Shown here piece by piece: positions 6,845-13,882 of a DNA stretch of 15,039 bases; position 1 is the first letter of the stretch; each line of letters starts with the position of its first letter. The notes beneath the pieces are model-generated. The model was not told where the DNA came from. It saw nothing but the letters and a program-made list of their open reading frames with translations, and ran no database searches. A program made the position numbers and the translations under genes. Source of the DNA: an uncultured Oscillospiraceae bacterium (GTDB lineage: Bacteria; Bacillota; Clostridia; Oscillospirales; Oscillospiraceae); NCBI GenBank assembly GCA_934659445.1, contig CAKUHV010000036.1, positions 1-15,039 on the forward strand. Direction: 5' to 3'.

Positions 6845-6850
6845 ATCATA
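6845..6850 (-). promoter_or_regulatory. Extended -10 promoter of the lipoprotein/two-component operon
   Basis: On the minus strand TGGTATGAT gives an extended -10 element (TATGAT at 6850-6845). It lies about 55 bases upstream of the chosen lipoprotein start. No good -35 is visible, as expected for the extended type. It is bracketed by a loose inverted repeat, TTTGAT (6839-6844) and ATCAAA (6860-6865), which could be an operator. Confidence 0.5.
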
Positions 6851-6919
6851 CCACAGGTGATCAAAAAAGAACAGCCCCAATTCCGCCGCGTTTTCAGGCT
6901 CATGGCCGCCCGCCGGGGC

Positions 6920-6956
6920 AAAAAACGCCCCCGCCCTGTGCAGCAGGGCGGGGGCG
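6920..6956 (-). terminator. Rho-independent terminator of the coiled-coil protein gene
   Basis: CGCCCCCGCCCTG (6926-6938) pairs perfectly with CAGGGCGGGGGCG (6944-6956), giving a 13-bp stem with a five-base loop. On the minus strand it is followed by six T (6925-6920). It begins 18 bases after the stop codon at 6975 and insulates the lipoprotein operon from the upstream gene. Confidence 0.92.
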
Positions 6957-6974
6957 CAGGTCCGATCTGTAAAA

Positions 6975-7421
6975 TTACTCCTGGGGCTGTTCAGGCTGCT
7001 CAGCGGCCTCTTCCTTATCGGTCTCGGCGGCCCGCTGGGCCTCGTCGGCCTTCTCCTCGGCGGCTGCCTGCTCCGGCTCGCCGGCGGGCTGGTCGCGCTC
7101 AACGGTAATCTCCACATCGATGCCGCCGTCCTCATCCTCGGGATCCTTCGCCTTCAGCTCGGCGATGCGCTCGTTGTTGGTCTCGATGGCGGCGCGGGCG
7201 GCAGTGATCTTCTCGCAGGAGGCGGCGTAGGCGGCCTCGGGAGTGGCGCCCTTCTCGGCGTAATACAGCTTGCCCAGCTCCACATACGCCTTCTTGATGG
7301 TGTCCTCCTCTGCCATATTGGCGGTCTTCAGCTTGGCGATCTCCGCCAGCCGCTTGGACTGGGCAGCGCCGGCCTGCATCAGATCGGTGGCCTTCTCTTT
7401 GAAACTATCAAAAAATCCCAT
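6975..7421 (-). CDS. Conserved clostridial coiled-coil protein with acidic tail (function unknown)
   Basis: The product has 148 residues with no signal peptide or membrane helix, so it is probably cytoplasmic. The N-terminal part, from MGFFDSFKEKATDLMQAG through about residue 92, is predicted helical with heptad-like patterning (AEIAKLK, KKAYVELGKLYYAEKG, ERIAELKAK). I recall similar short proteins of unknown function in Oscillospiraceae, sometimes carrying C-terminal extensions. The last 55 residues are rich in Glu, Ala, Gln and Pro (EQAAAEEKADEAQ, EEAAEQPEQPQE) and are likely disordered. The SD AAGGAGG lies eight bases before the ATG. A clean promoter (7466-7494) and a strong terminator (6920-6956) make it a single-gene unit, probably well expressed. 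Confidence 0.82.
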   Translation of the reverse strand: MGFFDSFKEKATDLMQAGAAQSKRLAEIAKLKTANMAEEDTIKKAYVELGKLYYAEKGATPEAAYAASCEKITAARAAIETNNERIAELKAKDPEDEDGGIDVEITVERDQPAGEPEQAAAEEKADEAQRAAETDKEEAAEQPEQPQE

Positions 7422-7465
7422 GGTGGTATCCTCCTTATCATGCGGTATCCCGCTCGGTTGGGCCT

Positions 7466-7494
7466 ATTGTATCCCATTTTTCCCGGGCGCGCAA
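7466..7494 (-). promoter_or_regulatory. Sigma-A-type promoter of the coiled-coil protein gene
   Basis: On the minus strand TTGCGC (7494-7489), a 17-base spacer and TACAAT (7471-7466) lie about 45 bases upstream of the ATG. The -35 hexamer is the same TTGCG type seen at yqhQ and cinA. Confidence 0.7.
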
Positions 7495-7563
7495 GGGCGC
7501 AGCCGTGGATTTAATCTTTTTTTCACAATTCTTTCCCCCTGCTTTCAGCATCGGGCAAAAATA

Positions 7564-7592
7564 CGGGGGCCGCCCCTGTAAGGCGGCCCCCG
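7564..7592 (-). terminator. Rho-independent terminator of the 45-residue peptide gene
   Basis: CGGGGGCCGCC (7564-7574) pairs perfectly with GGCGGCCCCCG (7582-7592) around a seven-base loop. On the minus strand it is followed by TATTTTT. It starts 28 bases after the stop codon of the small gene at 7621-7758 and supports that gene being real. Confidence 0.85.
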
Positions 7593-7620
7593 CGAGCCAG
7601 TTTATTGATTTTTCGCGGTC

Positions 7621-7758
7621 TCAGCCGTTTTTGGCCGTGCGCATGGCGGGCAGCCACTCGGTAAAGGCAAAAAACAGGGACAGACAGACCGTAAAGGGAG
7701 CCATGCGGATGCAGTTCCAAAATTCGCTCTTGGCTTCCTGATAGGCTTTGTTGTTCAT
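7621..7758 (-). CDS. Small single-span membrane peptide (45 residues, unknown function)
   Basis: The frame encodes 45 residues, starting MNNKAYQEAKSEFWN and ending TAKNG. A hydrophobic stretch at about 19-37 (MAPFTVCLSLFFAF...) could span the membrane once, with basic residues on both sides. Support comes from signals around it. TAGGAGG lies nine bases before the ATG, a perfect TATAAT -10 lies about 40 bases upstream, and a strong terminator lies 28 bases after the TGA. I do not recognise the family. It is divergent from the second two-component system, sharing a 255-base control region, so it may be that system's target or partner. That is inference. Confidence 0.72.
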   Translation of the reverse strand: MNNKAYQEAKSEFWNCIRMAPFTVCLSLFFAFTEWLPAMRTAKNG

Positions 7759-7795
7759 GATTCAGAACCTCCTATGTTTTGTTTCTCCATGGGAT

Positions 7796-7801
7796 ATTAT
7801 A
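7796..7801 (-). promoter_or_regulatory. -10 element of the small peptide gene
   Basis: The minus strand reads a perfect TATAAT at 7801-7796, which predicts a leader of about 30 bases before the ATG at 7758. The -35 region (around 7819-7824) is poor. A CTTAA box on the minus strand (7829-7825) sits just upstream of it, so the promoter may need an activator. Confidence 0.6.
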
Positions 7802-7906
7802 CGGGCTGGGGAGAAAAATTGGCGTTAAGGAATCTGCCCGTTCCGTTTAGGTTGAGATAATGATCCGTTCAGAAGCCGTAAACGTTTCCACTGTTTCCCG
7901 GCCATG

Positions 7907-7961
7907 CTTAAACACATCTTAAGATTTTACTTCTTGCATCTTAAACTGTGTGTGTTATTCT
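7907..7961 (+). promoter_or_regulatory. Promoter and likely operator of the second two-component system
   Basis: TTGCAT (7934-7939), 16 bases and TATTCT (7956-7961) form a plausible but weak promoter. CTTAA boxes at 7907-7911, 7918-7922 and 7940-7944 are spaced by 11 and 22 bases, so they face the same side of the helix. The last two are part of the longer repeat CATCTTAA (7915-7922 and 7937-7944). OmpR-family regulators typically bind tandem direct repeats of this period near the -35 region, so autoregulation by the product of 8014-8706 is a natural inference. Confidence 0.55.
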
Positions 7962-8013
7962 AAGAGGGACGATAAGCGCCGGCACGGGCCGGACTGTGAT
8001 AAGGGGGCGCAGC

Positions 8014-8706
8014 ATGTATACCATCCTGATCTGCGACGACGACCGGGACATCGTCTCGGCGCTGGACATCTATCTGACCAGCGAGGGCTATAAGACCATC
8101 AAGACCTACAACGGGAAGGAGGCCCTGCGGGCCGTGGAGGAAAACCCGGTGCATCTGATCCTGATGGACGTGATGATGCCGGAGCTGGACGGCATCCGGG
8201 CCACCGCCAAGCTGCGGGAGGACAGCAATGTTCCCATCATTCTGCTGACGGCCAAGAGCGAGGACAGCGACAAGATCCTGGGACTGAACATCGGGGCGGA
8301 CGACTATATCACAAAGCCCTTCAACCCCCTGGAGGTCATGGCCCGGGTAAAGAGCCAGCTGCGGCGGTATACCTCTCTGGGCGGGGCGGAGAAGGTCCCC
8401 GGCCTGCTCACCGTGGGCCCCGTATCCATGGACGACAGCGCCAAGCTGGTCACCGTAGACGGCGAGCCCGTGTCTCTCACTCCCATCGAGTACAACATCC
8501 TCAAGCTGCTCATGACCCACCCCGGGCGGGTGTTCTCCTCCGCCCAGATCTACGAGCAGGTGTGGAACGACCCGGCCTACGGCTCGGAGAACACGGTGGC
8601 CGTCCATATCCGCCACCTGCGGGAGAAGATCGAGATCGACCCCGCGGACCCCCGCTGGCTGAAGGTGGTGTGGGGGCTGGGCTATAAAATGGAGAAGGGG
8701 GGCTGA
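8014..8706 (+). CDS. OmpR-family response regulator (second two-component system)
   Basis: The 230-residue product has a receiver domain with the acidic triad DDD (8-10), phosphoacceptor Asp52, Thr79 and Lys101 (TKPF). A winged-helix domain (about 130-230) follows, with SLTPIEYNILKLLM and the C-terminal WGLGYKME signature. The overall sequence is VanR-like, but no vancomycin resistance genes are present and I would not infer that role. I chose the ATG at 8014 because AAGGGGG lies six bases upstream and the receiver domain begins directly after it. A frame open further upstream has no SD. The stop overlaps the SD region of the kinase gene, which starts two bases later, so the pair is translationally coupled. 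Confidence 0.95.
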   Translation: MYTILICDDDRDIVSALDIYLTSEGYKTIKTYNGKEALRAVEENPVHLILMDVMMPELDGIRATAKLREDSNVPIILLTAKSEDSDKILGLNIGADDYITKPFNPLEVMARVKSQLRRYTSLGGAEKVPGLLTVGPVSMDDSAKLVTVDGEPVSLTPIEYNILKLLMTHPGRVFSSAQIYEQVWNDPAYGSENTVAVHIRHLREKIEIDPADPRWLKVVWGLGYKMEKGG

Positions 8707-8708
8707 CC

Positions 8709-10775
8709 ATGAGAAGCTTGCAGCGCAGCCCCTGGGTCAAGGCGGCCATCTGGACGCTGACGACCGCCTGCGCGTTCCTGTCGGCCCTGTTCGCCTGCAA
8801 GGCCCTGCTGGCCGGGCCGTACACCTTGGACAGCAACGGCGGCTGGCAGGAGAACGGCGCCTTTCAGTGGCTGTGCCAGAAGTGGAGCAACAGCGTGGCC
8901 ACCTCTGTGGCCGACCAGATCGCCCTGGAGAGCGGCAGCATCAGCTATGTGGAGCGCCAGCAGCTGGAGAGCGCCCTGCAGGAATTTGAGACGGCAGTCG
9001 ATCCCTCTGCCACCAGCTACCGTTTTCGCTTGATGGATGCTTCTGGGGAAGAGTTGTCCTCCAATCTTCCTGACGGGGAGACTCTGGTGTCCTGCGTGGC
9101 ACAGATCCACTACGCCAGTTTTACGCCTGGGGAGTATACCGCCCATGAGCTGGACAGCTACGGCTATTACGCCAAGTACTACGGCTGGATGAACGGGGCG
9201 GAGCTGGGCTCCTCTGCTCAGGCCTCGGCGGATCAGGACGCGGAGCTCCAGTCCGGCGACCTGTATGTTCTGGAGTACGGCGTGGCTGCCCGGCCCACGG
9301 TGCCCGACGTTTTCACCCAGCTTCAGCACTTCTGCGCCAACTCCTCCGCCCACTGGATGACCTGGGCCGGAGCGGCGGCCATCTTTGCCCTGGCCGCTCT
9401 GTGCGCTCTGGCGGCGGCGCTGTGGTGCGCCGGCTGGCGGGCCGGGGCGGAGGGACCGGCGGGCATATGGGCCGACCGGGTGTATACCGAGGTGTGGCTG
9501 CTGCTGGCCGGTACTGCCATCGCCCTGCTGGCATACGTGATCGCGAAGTGCAGCGATCCCCTTGTGTCCTGGTACTACTACGACAGCCTGTGGCCCGGGG
9601 ACCGGCTGTATACCCTGTGCCTCATGGGGCTGGCCGCCGCCATTACCGCGATCTTTCTCACCGCCGCCCTGCTGATGCAGACCACCGCCGTGCGGGCCAA
9701 GACCCACACGCTGGTCCGCAGCACCCTGATCCTGCGGGCGCTGGCCTGGGCGCTGGGCGGTATCCGCACCGCTGCGCTCAGCCTGCCCGTCACTTGGAAG
9801 GCCATCGTGCTCTTTCTGGCCTATACCGCCTTCAACTTCGTGGCCTTTACCGACGTGGGGCGGTACAACGGCGGCTTTATCCTGCTGTGGTTCCTGGTGC
9901 AGGGCGGGGCTCTGGCTCTGGCCTGCTGGTGGACGATCTCCTTTCGCAGGCTGCGCACCGGTGCCCGCGCCATGGCGGAGGGGGATCTGGAAAACCGGGT
10001 GGACACCCACAGGATGCCCCCCGACCTGCGGGAGCACGGCGAGGATCTGAACAACATCTCCATGGGCCTGTCCGCCGCCGTGGACGAGAAGATGAAGAGC
10101 GAGCGCTTCAAGGCAGAGCTGATCACCAACGTGTCCCACGACCTGAAGACCCCCCTGACCTCCATCATCAACTATGTGAACCTGCTGCGCGCCACCGACC
10201 AGACCGACCCCAAGGCGCTGGAGTATATCGACGTGCTGGACCGCAAATCCCAGCGGCTGAAAAAGCTGACGGAGGATCTGGTGGAGGCCAGCAAGGCGTC
10301 CACCGGCGTTCTGAAGGTGGAGCGGGAGAAGATCGGCATGGAGCAGCTGATCGACCAGGCCCTTGGCGAGTGGGAGGAGAAGCTGGAGGCCCAGAGCCTG
10401 TCCATCGTCAAGCTGCTGCCCGAGGGGGAGACCTGGGTATACGCCGACGGGCGGCACCTGTGGCGGGTCATCGACAACCTGCTGTCCAACTGCTCCAAAT
10501 ACGCCATGGAGGGCACCCGGGTCTATCTGGAGCTGACCCGGGGCAAGGGTCAGGCCGCCCTGTCGGTGAAAAATGTGAGCCGGGAGGCCATCACCGTTCC
10601 CGCCGACCGGCTGATGGAGCGCTTGGTCCGGGGGGAGGAGTCCCGGAACACCGAGGGCTCCGGTCTGGGGCTGTCCATCGCCCGCAGCCTGACGGAGCTG
10701 CAGGGGGGCACCTTCCAGCTGACCGCCGACGGCGATCTGTTCAAGGCCACCGTCACCCTGCCCCTGGCAAACTAA
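8709..10775 (+). CDS. Multi-span sensor histidine kinase (second two-component system)
   Basis: This 688-residue kinase is the expected partner of the regulator two bases upstream. It has a first membrane helix at about 11-34 and a large extracytoplasmic domain of about 180 residues (36-215). Five more helices follow at about 217-240, 262-280, 303-323, 366-383 and 388-410. A HAMP-like linker (about 411-465) precedes the phosphoacceptor motif NVSHDLKTPL with His477. The ATP-binding domain keeps an N box, DNLLSNCSKYA (589-599), and a G2 box, GSGLGLSIA (650-658). At the G1 position the usual DxGxGI is replaced by KNVSREAIT (621-629), as I recall for the clade of kinases with this HDLKTPLTSIINY signature. 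The ligand is unknown. A terminator follows directly, so there is no third gene in the operon. Confidence 0.93.
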   Translation: MRSLQRSPWVKAAIWTLTTACAFLSALFACKALLAGPYTLDSNGGWQENGAFQWLCQKWSNSVATSVADQIALESGSISYVERQQLESALQEFETAVDPSATSYRFRLMDASGEELSSNLPDGETLVSCVAQIHYASFTPGEYTAHELDSYGYYAKYYGWMNGAELGSSAQASADQDAELQSGDLYVLEYGVAARPTVPDVFTQLQHFCANSSAHWMTWAGAAAIFALAALCALAAALWCAGWRAGAEGPAGIWADRVYTEVWLLLAGTAIALLAYVIAKCSDPLVSWYYYDSLWPGDRLYTLCLMGLAAAITAIFLTAALLMQTTAVRAKTHTLVRSTLILRALAWALGGIRTAALSLPVTWKAIVLFLAYTAFNFVAFTDVGRYNGGFILLWFLVQGGALALACWWTISFRRLRTGARAMAEGDLENRVDTHRMPPDLREHGEDLNNISMGLSAAVDEKMKSERFKAELITNVSHDLKTPLTSIINYVNLLRATDQTDPKALEYIDVLDRKSQRLKKLTEDLVEASKASTGVLKVEREKIGMEQLIDQALGEWEEKLEAQSLSIVKLLPEGETWVYADGRHLWRVIDNLLSNCSKYAMEGTRVYLELTRGKGQAALSVKNVSREAITVPADRLMERLVRGEESRNTEGSGLGLSIARSLTELQGGTFQLTADGDLFKATVTLPLAN

Positions 10776-10781
10776 ACGCAA

Positions 10782-10816
10782 AATGCCCCCCGGCGGAGTA
10801 TCCGCCGGGGGGCATT
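10782..10816. terminator. Bidirectional terminator between the kinase and sir2 genes
   Basis: AATGCCCCCCGGCGGA (10782-10797) pairs perfectly with TCCGCCGGGGGGCATT (10801-10816), giving a 16-bp stem with a three-base loop. It lies between convergent stop codons at 10775 and 10823. T-rich stretches follow on both strands, though neither is a long T run. Confidence 0.85.
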
Positions 10817-10822
10817 GTTCGC

Positions 10823-11548
10823 TTATTCCACTTTGATCTGCTCCATCACCTGACCGATGGGGGCCGTCAGGATCAGGTCGGCCCGGCCGTCATAGGGGGT
10901 GGGGCTCTTGTTGATGAGCACCAGATGCCGGCCCCGGTAGTAGTCCAGCAGCCCCGCCGCCGGATACACCGCCAGGGAGGTGCCCCCCACGATCAGCAGA
11001 TCGGCGCCCCGGATATCCTCCACCGCACCCCGGAGGGTGTCGGCGTTCAGCTGCTCCTCATACAGCACCACGTCGGGCTTGATGACGCCGCCGCAGGGGC
11101 AGCGGGGCACCCCCTCGCTGTGGAGGATGTCCTCCATGGAATAGGGCCTGCCGCACTTCATGCAGTAGTTGCGCAGGACGGAGCCGTGGAGCTCCCACAC
11201 CCGCTGAGAGCCCGCCGCCTGGTGCAGACCGTCGATGTTCTGGGTGACCACGCTTTTCAGCCTTCCCGCCCGCTCCAGCTGGGCCAGCTTTTTGTGGGCG
11301 GCGTTAGGCTTGGCCCAGGGGCACAGCATCTTGTCCCGGTAGAAGCGGAAAAATTCCTCCGGCATTCGCTCGAAAAAAGTATGGCTCAGGATCTCCTCCG
11401 GCGGCCACCGGTACTTCTGGTTGTACAGTCCGTCCACGCTGCGGAAGTCGGGGATACCGCTCTCGGTGGACACCCCGGCCCCGCCGAAAAACACGATGGA
11501 GCGGCTGCCGTCGATCCAGCTCTGTAAGGTCTCGATCTGTTCCATCAT
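10823..11548 (-). CDS. cobB: Sir2-family NAD-dependent protein deacylase
   Basis: Sirtuins remove acetyl or other acyl groups from lysines, using NAD and releasing nicotinamide and O-acyl-ADP-ribose. The 241-residue product has the NAD-binding [14 protein letters not shown] (23-36), TQNIDGLH (102-109) and the catalytic His121 in ELHGS. A zinc ribbon uses Cys129, Cys132, Cys150 and Cys152, the last pair spaced [16 protein letters not shown] (188-200) is the conserved Rossmann segment. I chose the ATG at 11548 (MMEQ...) because AAAGGAG lies nine bases upstream. The frame stays open further upstream without similarity. It is divergent from tex and convergent with the second two-component system. 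Substrate range (acetyl versus other acyl groups) cannot be fixed from sequence alone. Confidence 0.95.
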   Translation of the reverse strand: MMEQIETLQSWIDGSRSIVFFGGAGVSTESGIPDFRSVDGLYNQKYRWPPEEILSHTFFERMPEEFFRFYRDKMLCPWAKPNAAHKKLAQLERAGRLKSVVTQNIDGLHQAAGSQRVWELHGSVLRNYCMKCGRPYSMEDILHSEGVPRCPCGGVIKPDVVLYEEQLNADTLRGAVEDIRGADLLIVGGTSLAVYPAAGLLDYYRGRHLVLINKSPTPYDGRADLILTAPIGQVMEQIKVE

Positions 11549-11570
11549 AACGATCAGCTCCTTTGCGCCC

Positions 11571-11579
11571 AGTATACCA
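11571..11579 (-). promoter_or_regulatory. Extended -10 promoter of the sir2 gene
   Basis: The minus strand reads TGGTATACT (11579-11571), an extended -10 element about 22 bases upstream of the ATG. The -35 region is poor. It is back to back with the tex promoter. Confidence 0.6.
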
Positions 11580-11606
11580 CTCCCCCGCCCGCAGAAAAAG
11601 CCCCGC

Positions 11607-11635
11607 TGGACTTTTCTCCGTTTTTCCGCTACACT
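11607..11635 (+). promoter_or_regulatory. Sigma-A-type promoter of tex
   Basis: TGGACT (11607-11612), a 17-base spacer and TACACT (11630-11635) lie about 25 bases before the tex ATG. The predicted leader is very short and contains the SD AAAGGAG. Confidence 0.55.
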
Positions 11636-11659
11636 GTACAGGCAAAGGAGTTGAACCTT

Positions 11660-13816
11660 ATGGAACCCATCATCCGGACTCTGGCCCATGAGCTGGGGGT
11701 CAGGGAAGAATATGTGAACAACGTGGTCACCCTTATTGACGAGGGGAACACCATCCCCTTCATCGCCCGCTACCGCAAGGAGCTCCACGGCAGCATGGAC
11801 GACCAGCTGCTGCGGACTCTGGCCGACCGGCTGGAGTATCTGCGGGGGCTGGAGGAGCGGAAGGCCGCGGTGAAGAAGGCCGTCGGGGAACAGGGCAAGC
11901 TCACCGACGAGCTGGCCGCCGCCATTGACGCCGCTGCCACCCTGGCGGAGGTGGAGGACCTGTACCGCCCCTATAAGCAGAAGCGGCGCACCCGGGCCAC
12001 CGCGGCCCGGGAAAAGGGGCTGGAGCCTCTGGCCCGGCTGCTGTTTGCTCAGGAACAGGACTGTCCCCGGCCGGAGGAGGCCGCCCGGGACTTCATCGAC
12101 CCGGACAAGGGGGTTGAGACCGTTGCCGACGCCTTACAGGGGGCCCACGACATCACGGCGGAGTGGATCTCCGACGATGCGGCCATCCGCAAGGCCCTAC
12201 GGGAGCACACCCTGCGGCAGGGGAAGCTGGTGTCCAAGGCCGCCACCGAGGAGGACACCGTCTACCGCCTGTACTACGATTTTCAGCAGCCGATCTCCCG
12301 GCTTCAGGGCCACCAGATCCTGGCCATGGACCGGGGCGAGCGGGAGGACAAGCTCTCCGTCACCGTACTGGAGGACCGGGAGCGGCTGCTGCCCATGGTC
12401 CGCCGGGCGGTGGTGGTGCCCGGCAGCGCGGCTATGGAGTTTGTGAAGGACGCCGCCGAGGACGCCCTGGACCGGCTCATCTGGCCCTCTCTGGAGCGGG
12501 AGATCCGCAGCTATCTCACCGAGCAGGCAGACGAGGGGGCCATCCGCAACTTCGCCCTGAACCTGCGCCCCCTGCTGATGCAGCCCCCGGTGAAGGGCAT
12601 GGTGACCATGGGGCTGGACCCCGGCTACCGCATGGGCTGCAAGGTGGCGGTGGTAGACGGCACGGGCAAGGTGCTGGACACTGCGGTGGTCTACCCCACC
12701 TACGGCCAGCGGCAGAAGCTGGAGTGCATCGACAAGCTGGCCGCCCTGATCCGCAGGCACCATGTGCAGCACATCGCCATCGGCAACGGCACCGCCAGCC
12801 GTGAGACAGAACAGATGACCGTGGAGCTGCTCCGCAAGGTGGGCGGCGGCGTGTCCTATATGATCGTCAGCGAGGCCGGGGCCTCCGTCTACTCCGCCAG
12901 CAAGCTGGCGGCGGAGGAGTTCCCCCAGTTCGACGTGAACCTGCGCTCGGCGGTGTCCATCGCCCGGCGATTGCAGGACCCTCTGGCCGAGCTGGTGAAG
13001 ATCGACCCCAAGGCCATCGGCGTGGGCCAATATCAGCACGATATGCCCCAGAAGCGCCTGGACGAGACCCTGAACGGCGTGGTGGAGGACTGCGTCAACG
13101 CCGTGGGGGTGGACGCCAACACCGCCTCCCCCTCCCTGCTCCAGCGGGTGTCCGGTCTGAACGGCACCACCGCCAAAAACATCGTCCTCTACCGGGAGGA
13201 GAACGGCCCCTTCACCGCCCGTACCCAGCTGAAAAAGGTGTCCAAGCTGGGGCCCAAGGCCTTTGAGCAGTGCGCCGGCTTCCTGCGCATTCCGGAGAGC
13301 AGGTCCGTGCTGGACAACACCGGCGTCCACCCGGAGAGCTATAAGGCCGCCGAGGCCCTGCTGACCCGGTGCGGCTACACTCTGGCCGATGTGAAGGCCG
13401 GGGCCATCGCCGGACTGAAAGATAAGGCGGAGGCCATTGGCTACGCCGAACTGGCCCAGAGCTGTGGTGCTGGGGCCCCTACCCTGGCGGACATCGTCAA
13501 GGAGCTGATGAAACCCGGCCGGGACCCCCGGGACGAGCTGCCGCCCCCCATCCTGCGCACCGACGTGATGGAGGCCAAGGATCTCAAGCCGGGCATGGAG
13601 CTGAAGGGCACCGTGCGCAATGTGATCGACTTCGGCGTGTTCGTAGACATCGGCGTCCACCAGGACGGGCTGGTGCACATCTCCAAGCTGCCCCGGCGGG
13701 TGCGCCACCCCTCTGAGCTGCTGTCCGTGGGGGACGTGGTCACCGTCTGGGTGGTGGAGGTGGACGAGAAACGGGGGCGCATCTCCCTGACCATGGTGCC
13801 GCCGGCCGGGAAGTAA
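11660..13816 (+). CDS. tex: Tex family RNA-binding transcription accessory protein
   Basis: Tex is a conserved nucleic-acid-binding protein related to eukaryotic Spt6. It affects transcription, RNA turnover or stress tolerance, but its exact job is not settled. The 718-residue product carries the N-terminal helical/HTH region with TIPFIARYRKELHGSMDD. A YqgF/RNase H-like domain begins near 317 (MGLDPGYRMG). Helix-hairpin-helix segments around VNAVGVDANTASPSLL and KLGPKAFEQCAGFLRI follow, and a C-terminal S1 RNA-binding domain (about 642-715) has GTVRNVIDFGVFVDIGVHQ. The ATG at 11660 has AAAGGAG nine bases upstream. An in-frame TTG at 11651 abuts the SD and is unlikely to be used. It is full length and intact. 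The nearest neighbours are sir2 (divergent) and cinA (downstream, same strand). Confidence 0.97.
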   Translation: MEPIIRTLAHELGVREEYVNNVVTLIDEGNTIPFIARYRKELHGSMDDQLLRTLADRLEYLRGLEERKAAVKKAVGEQGKLTDELAAAIDAAATLAEVEDLYRPYKQKRRTRATAAREKGLEPLARLLFAQEQDCPRPEEAARDFIDPDKGVETVADALQGAHDITAEWISDDAAIRKALREHTLRQGKLVSKAATEEDTVYRLYYDFQQPISRLQGHQILAMDRGEREDKLSVTVLEDRERLLPMVRRAVVVPGSAAMEFVKDAAEDALDRLIWPSLEREIRSYLTEQADEGAIRNFALNLRPLLMQPPVKGMVTMGLDPGYRMGCKVAVVDGTGKVLDTAVVYPTYGQRQKLECIDKLAALIRRHHVQHIAIGNGTASRETEQMTVELLRKVGGGVSYMIVSEAGASVYSASKLAAEEFPQFDVNLRSAVSIARRLQDPLAELVKIDPKAIGVGQYQHDMPQKRLDETLNGVVEDCVNAVGVDANTASPSLLQRVSGLNGTTAKNIVLYREENGPFTARTQLKKVSKLGPKAFEQCAGFLRIPESRSVLDNTGVHPESYKAAEALLTRCGYTLADVKAGAIAGLKDKAEAIGYAELAQSCGAGAPTLADIVKELMKPGRDPRDELPPPILRTDVMEAKDLKPGMELKGTVRNVIDFGVFVDIGVHQDGLVHISKLPRRVRHPSELLSVGDVVTVWVVEVDEKRGRISLTMVPPAGK

Positions 13817-13820
13817 GCCC

Positions 13821-13849
13821 TTGCGCTCCGCCCCCGGCGGGACTATAAT
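13821..13849 (+). promoter_or_regulatory. Sigma-A-type promoter of cinA
   Basis: TTGCGC (13821-13826), a 17-base spacer and a perfect TATAAT (13844-13849) start four bases after the tex stop codon. The predicted transcript begins about 25 bases before the cinA ATG, so cinA is at least partly independent of tex. Confidence 0.75.
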
Positions 13850-13882
13850 GGGGGTATAAAAAGAAATAAGGAGGCCGTTTTC

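Noticed and set aside
7948..8013. Upstream extension of the second response regulator
   Set aside because: The extension has no ribosome binding site and overlaps the promoter. The receiver domain starts at the ATG at 8014 behind AAGGGGG.
8014..10775. VanR/VanS vancomycin-resistance regulators
   Set aside because: The regulator resembles VanR only at family level, and no van resistance genes are present in the window.
8682..10781. Long open frame on the minus strand opposite the second histidine kinase
   Set aside because: It is fully antisense to a gene with intact kinase motifs. It has no ribosome binding site or recognisable domain.
9401..11527. Long plus-strand frame overlapping the second kinase and the sir2 gene
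   Set aside because: It is frame-shifted relative to the kinase and antisense to sir2. It runs through the terminator at 10782-10816.
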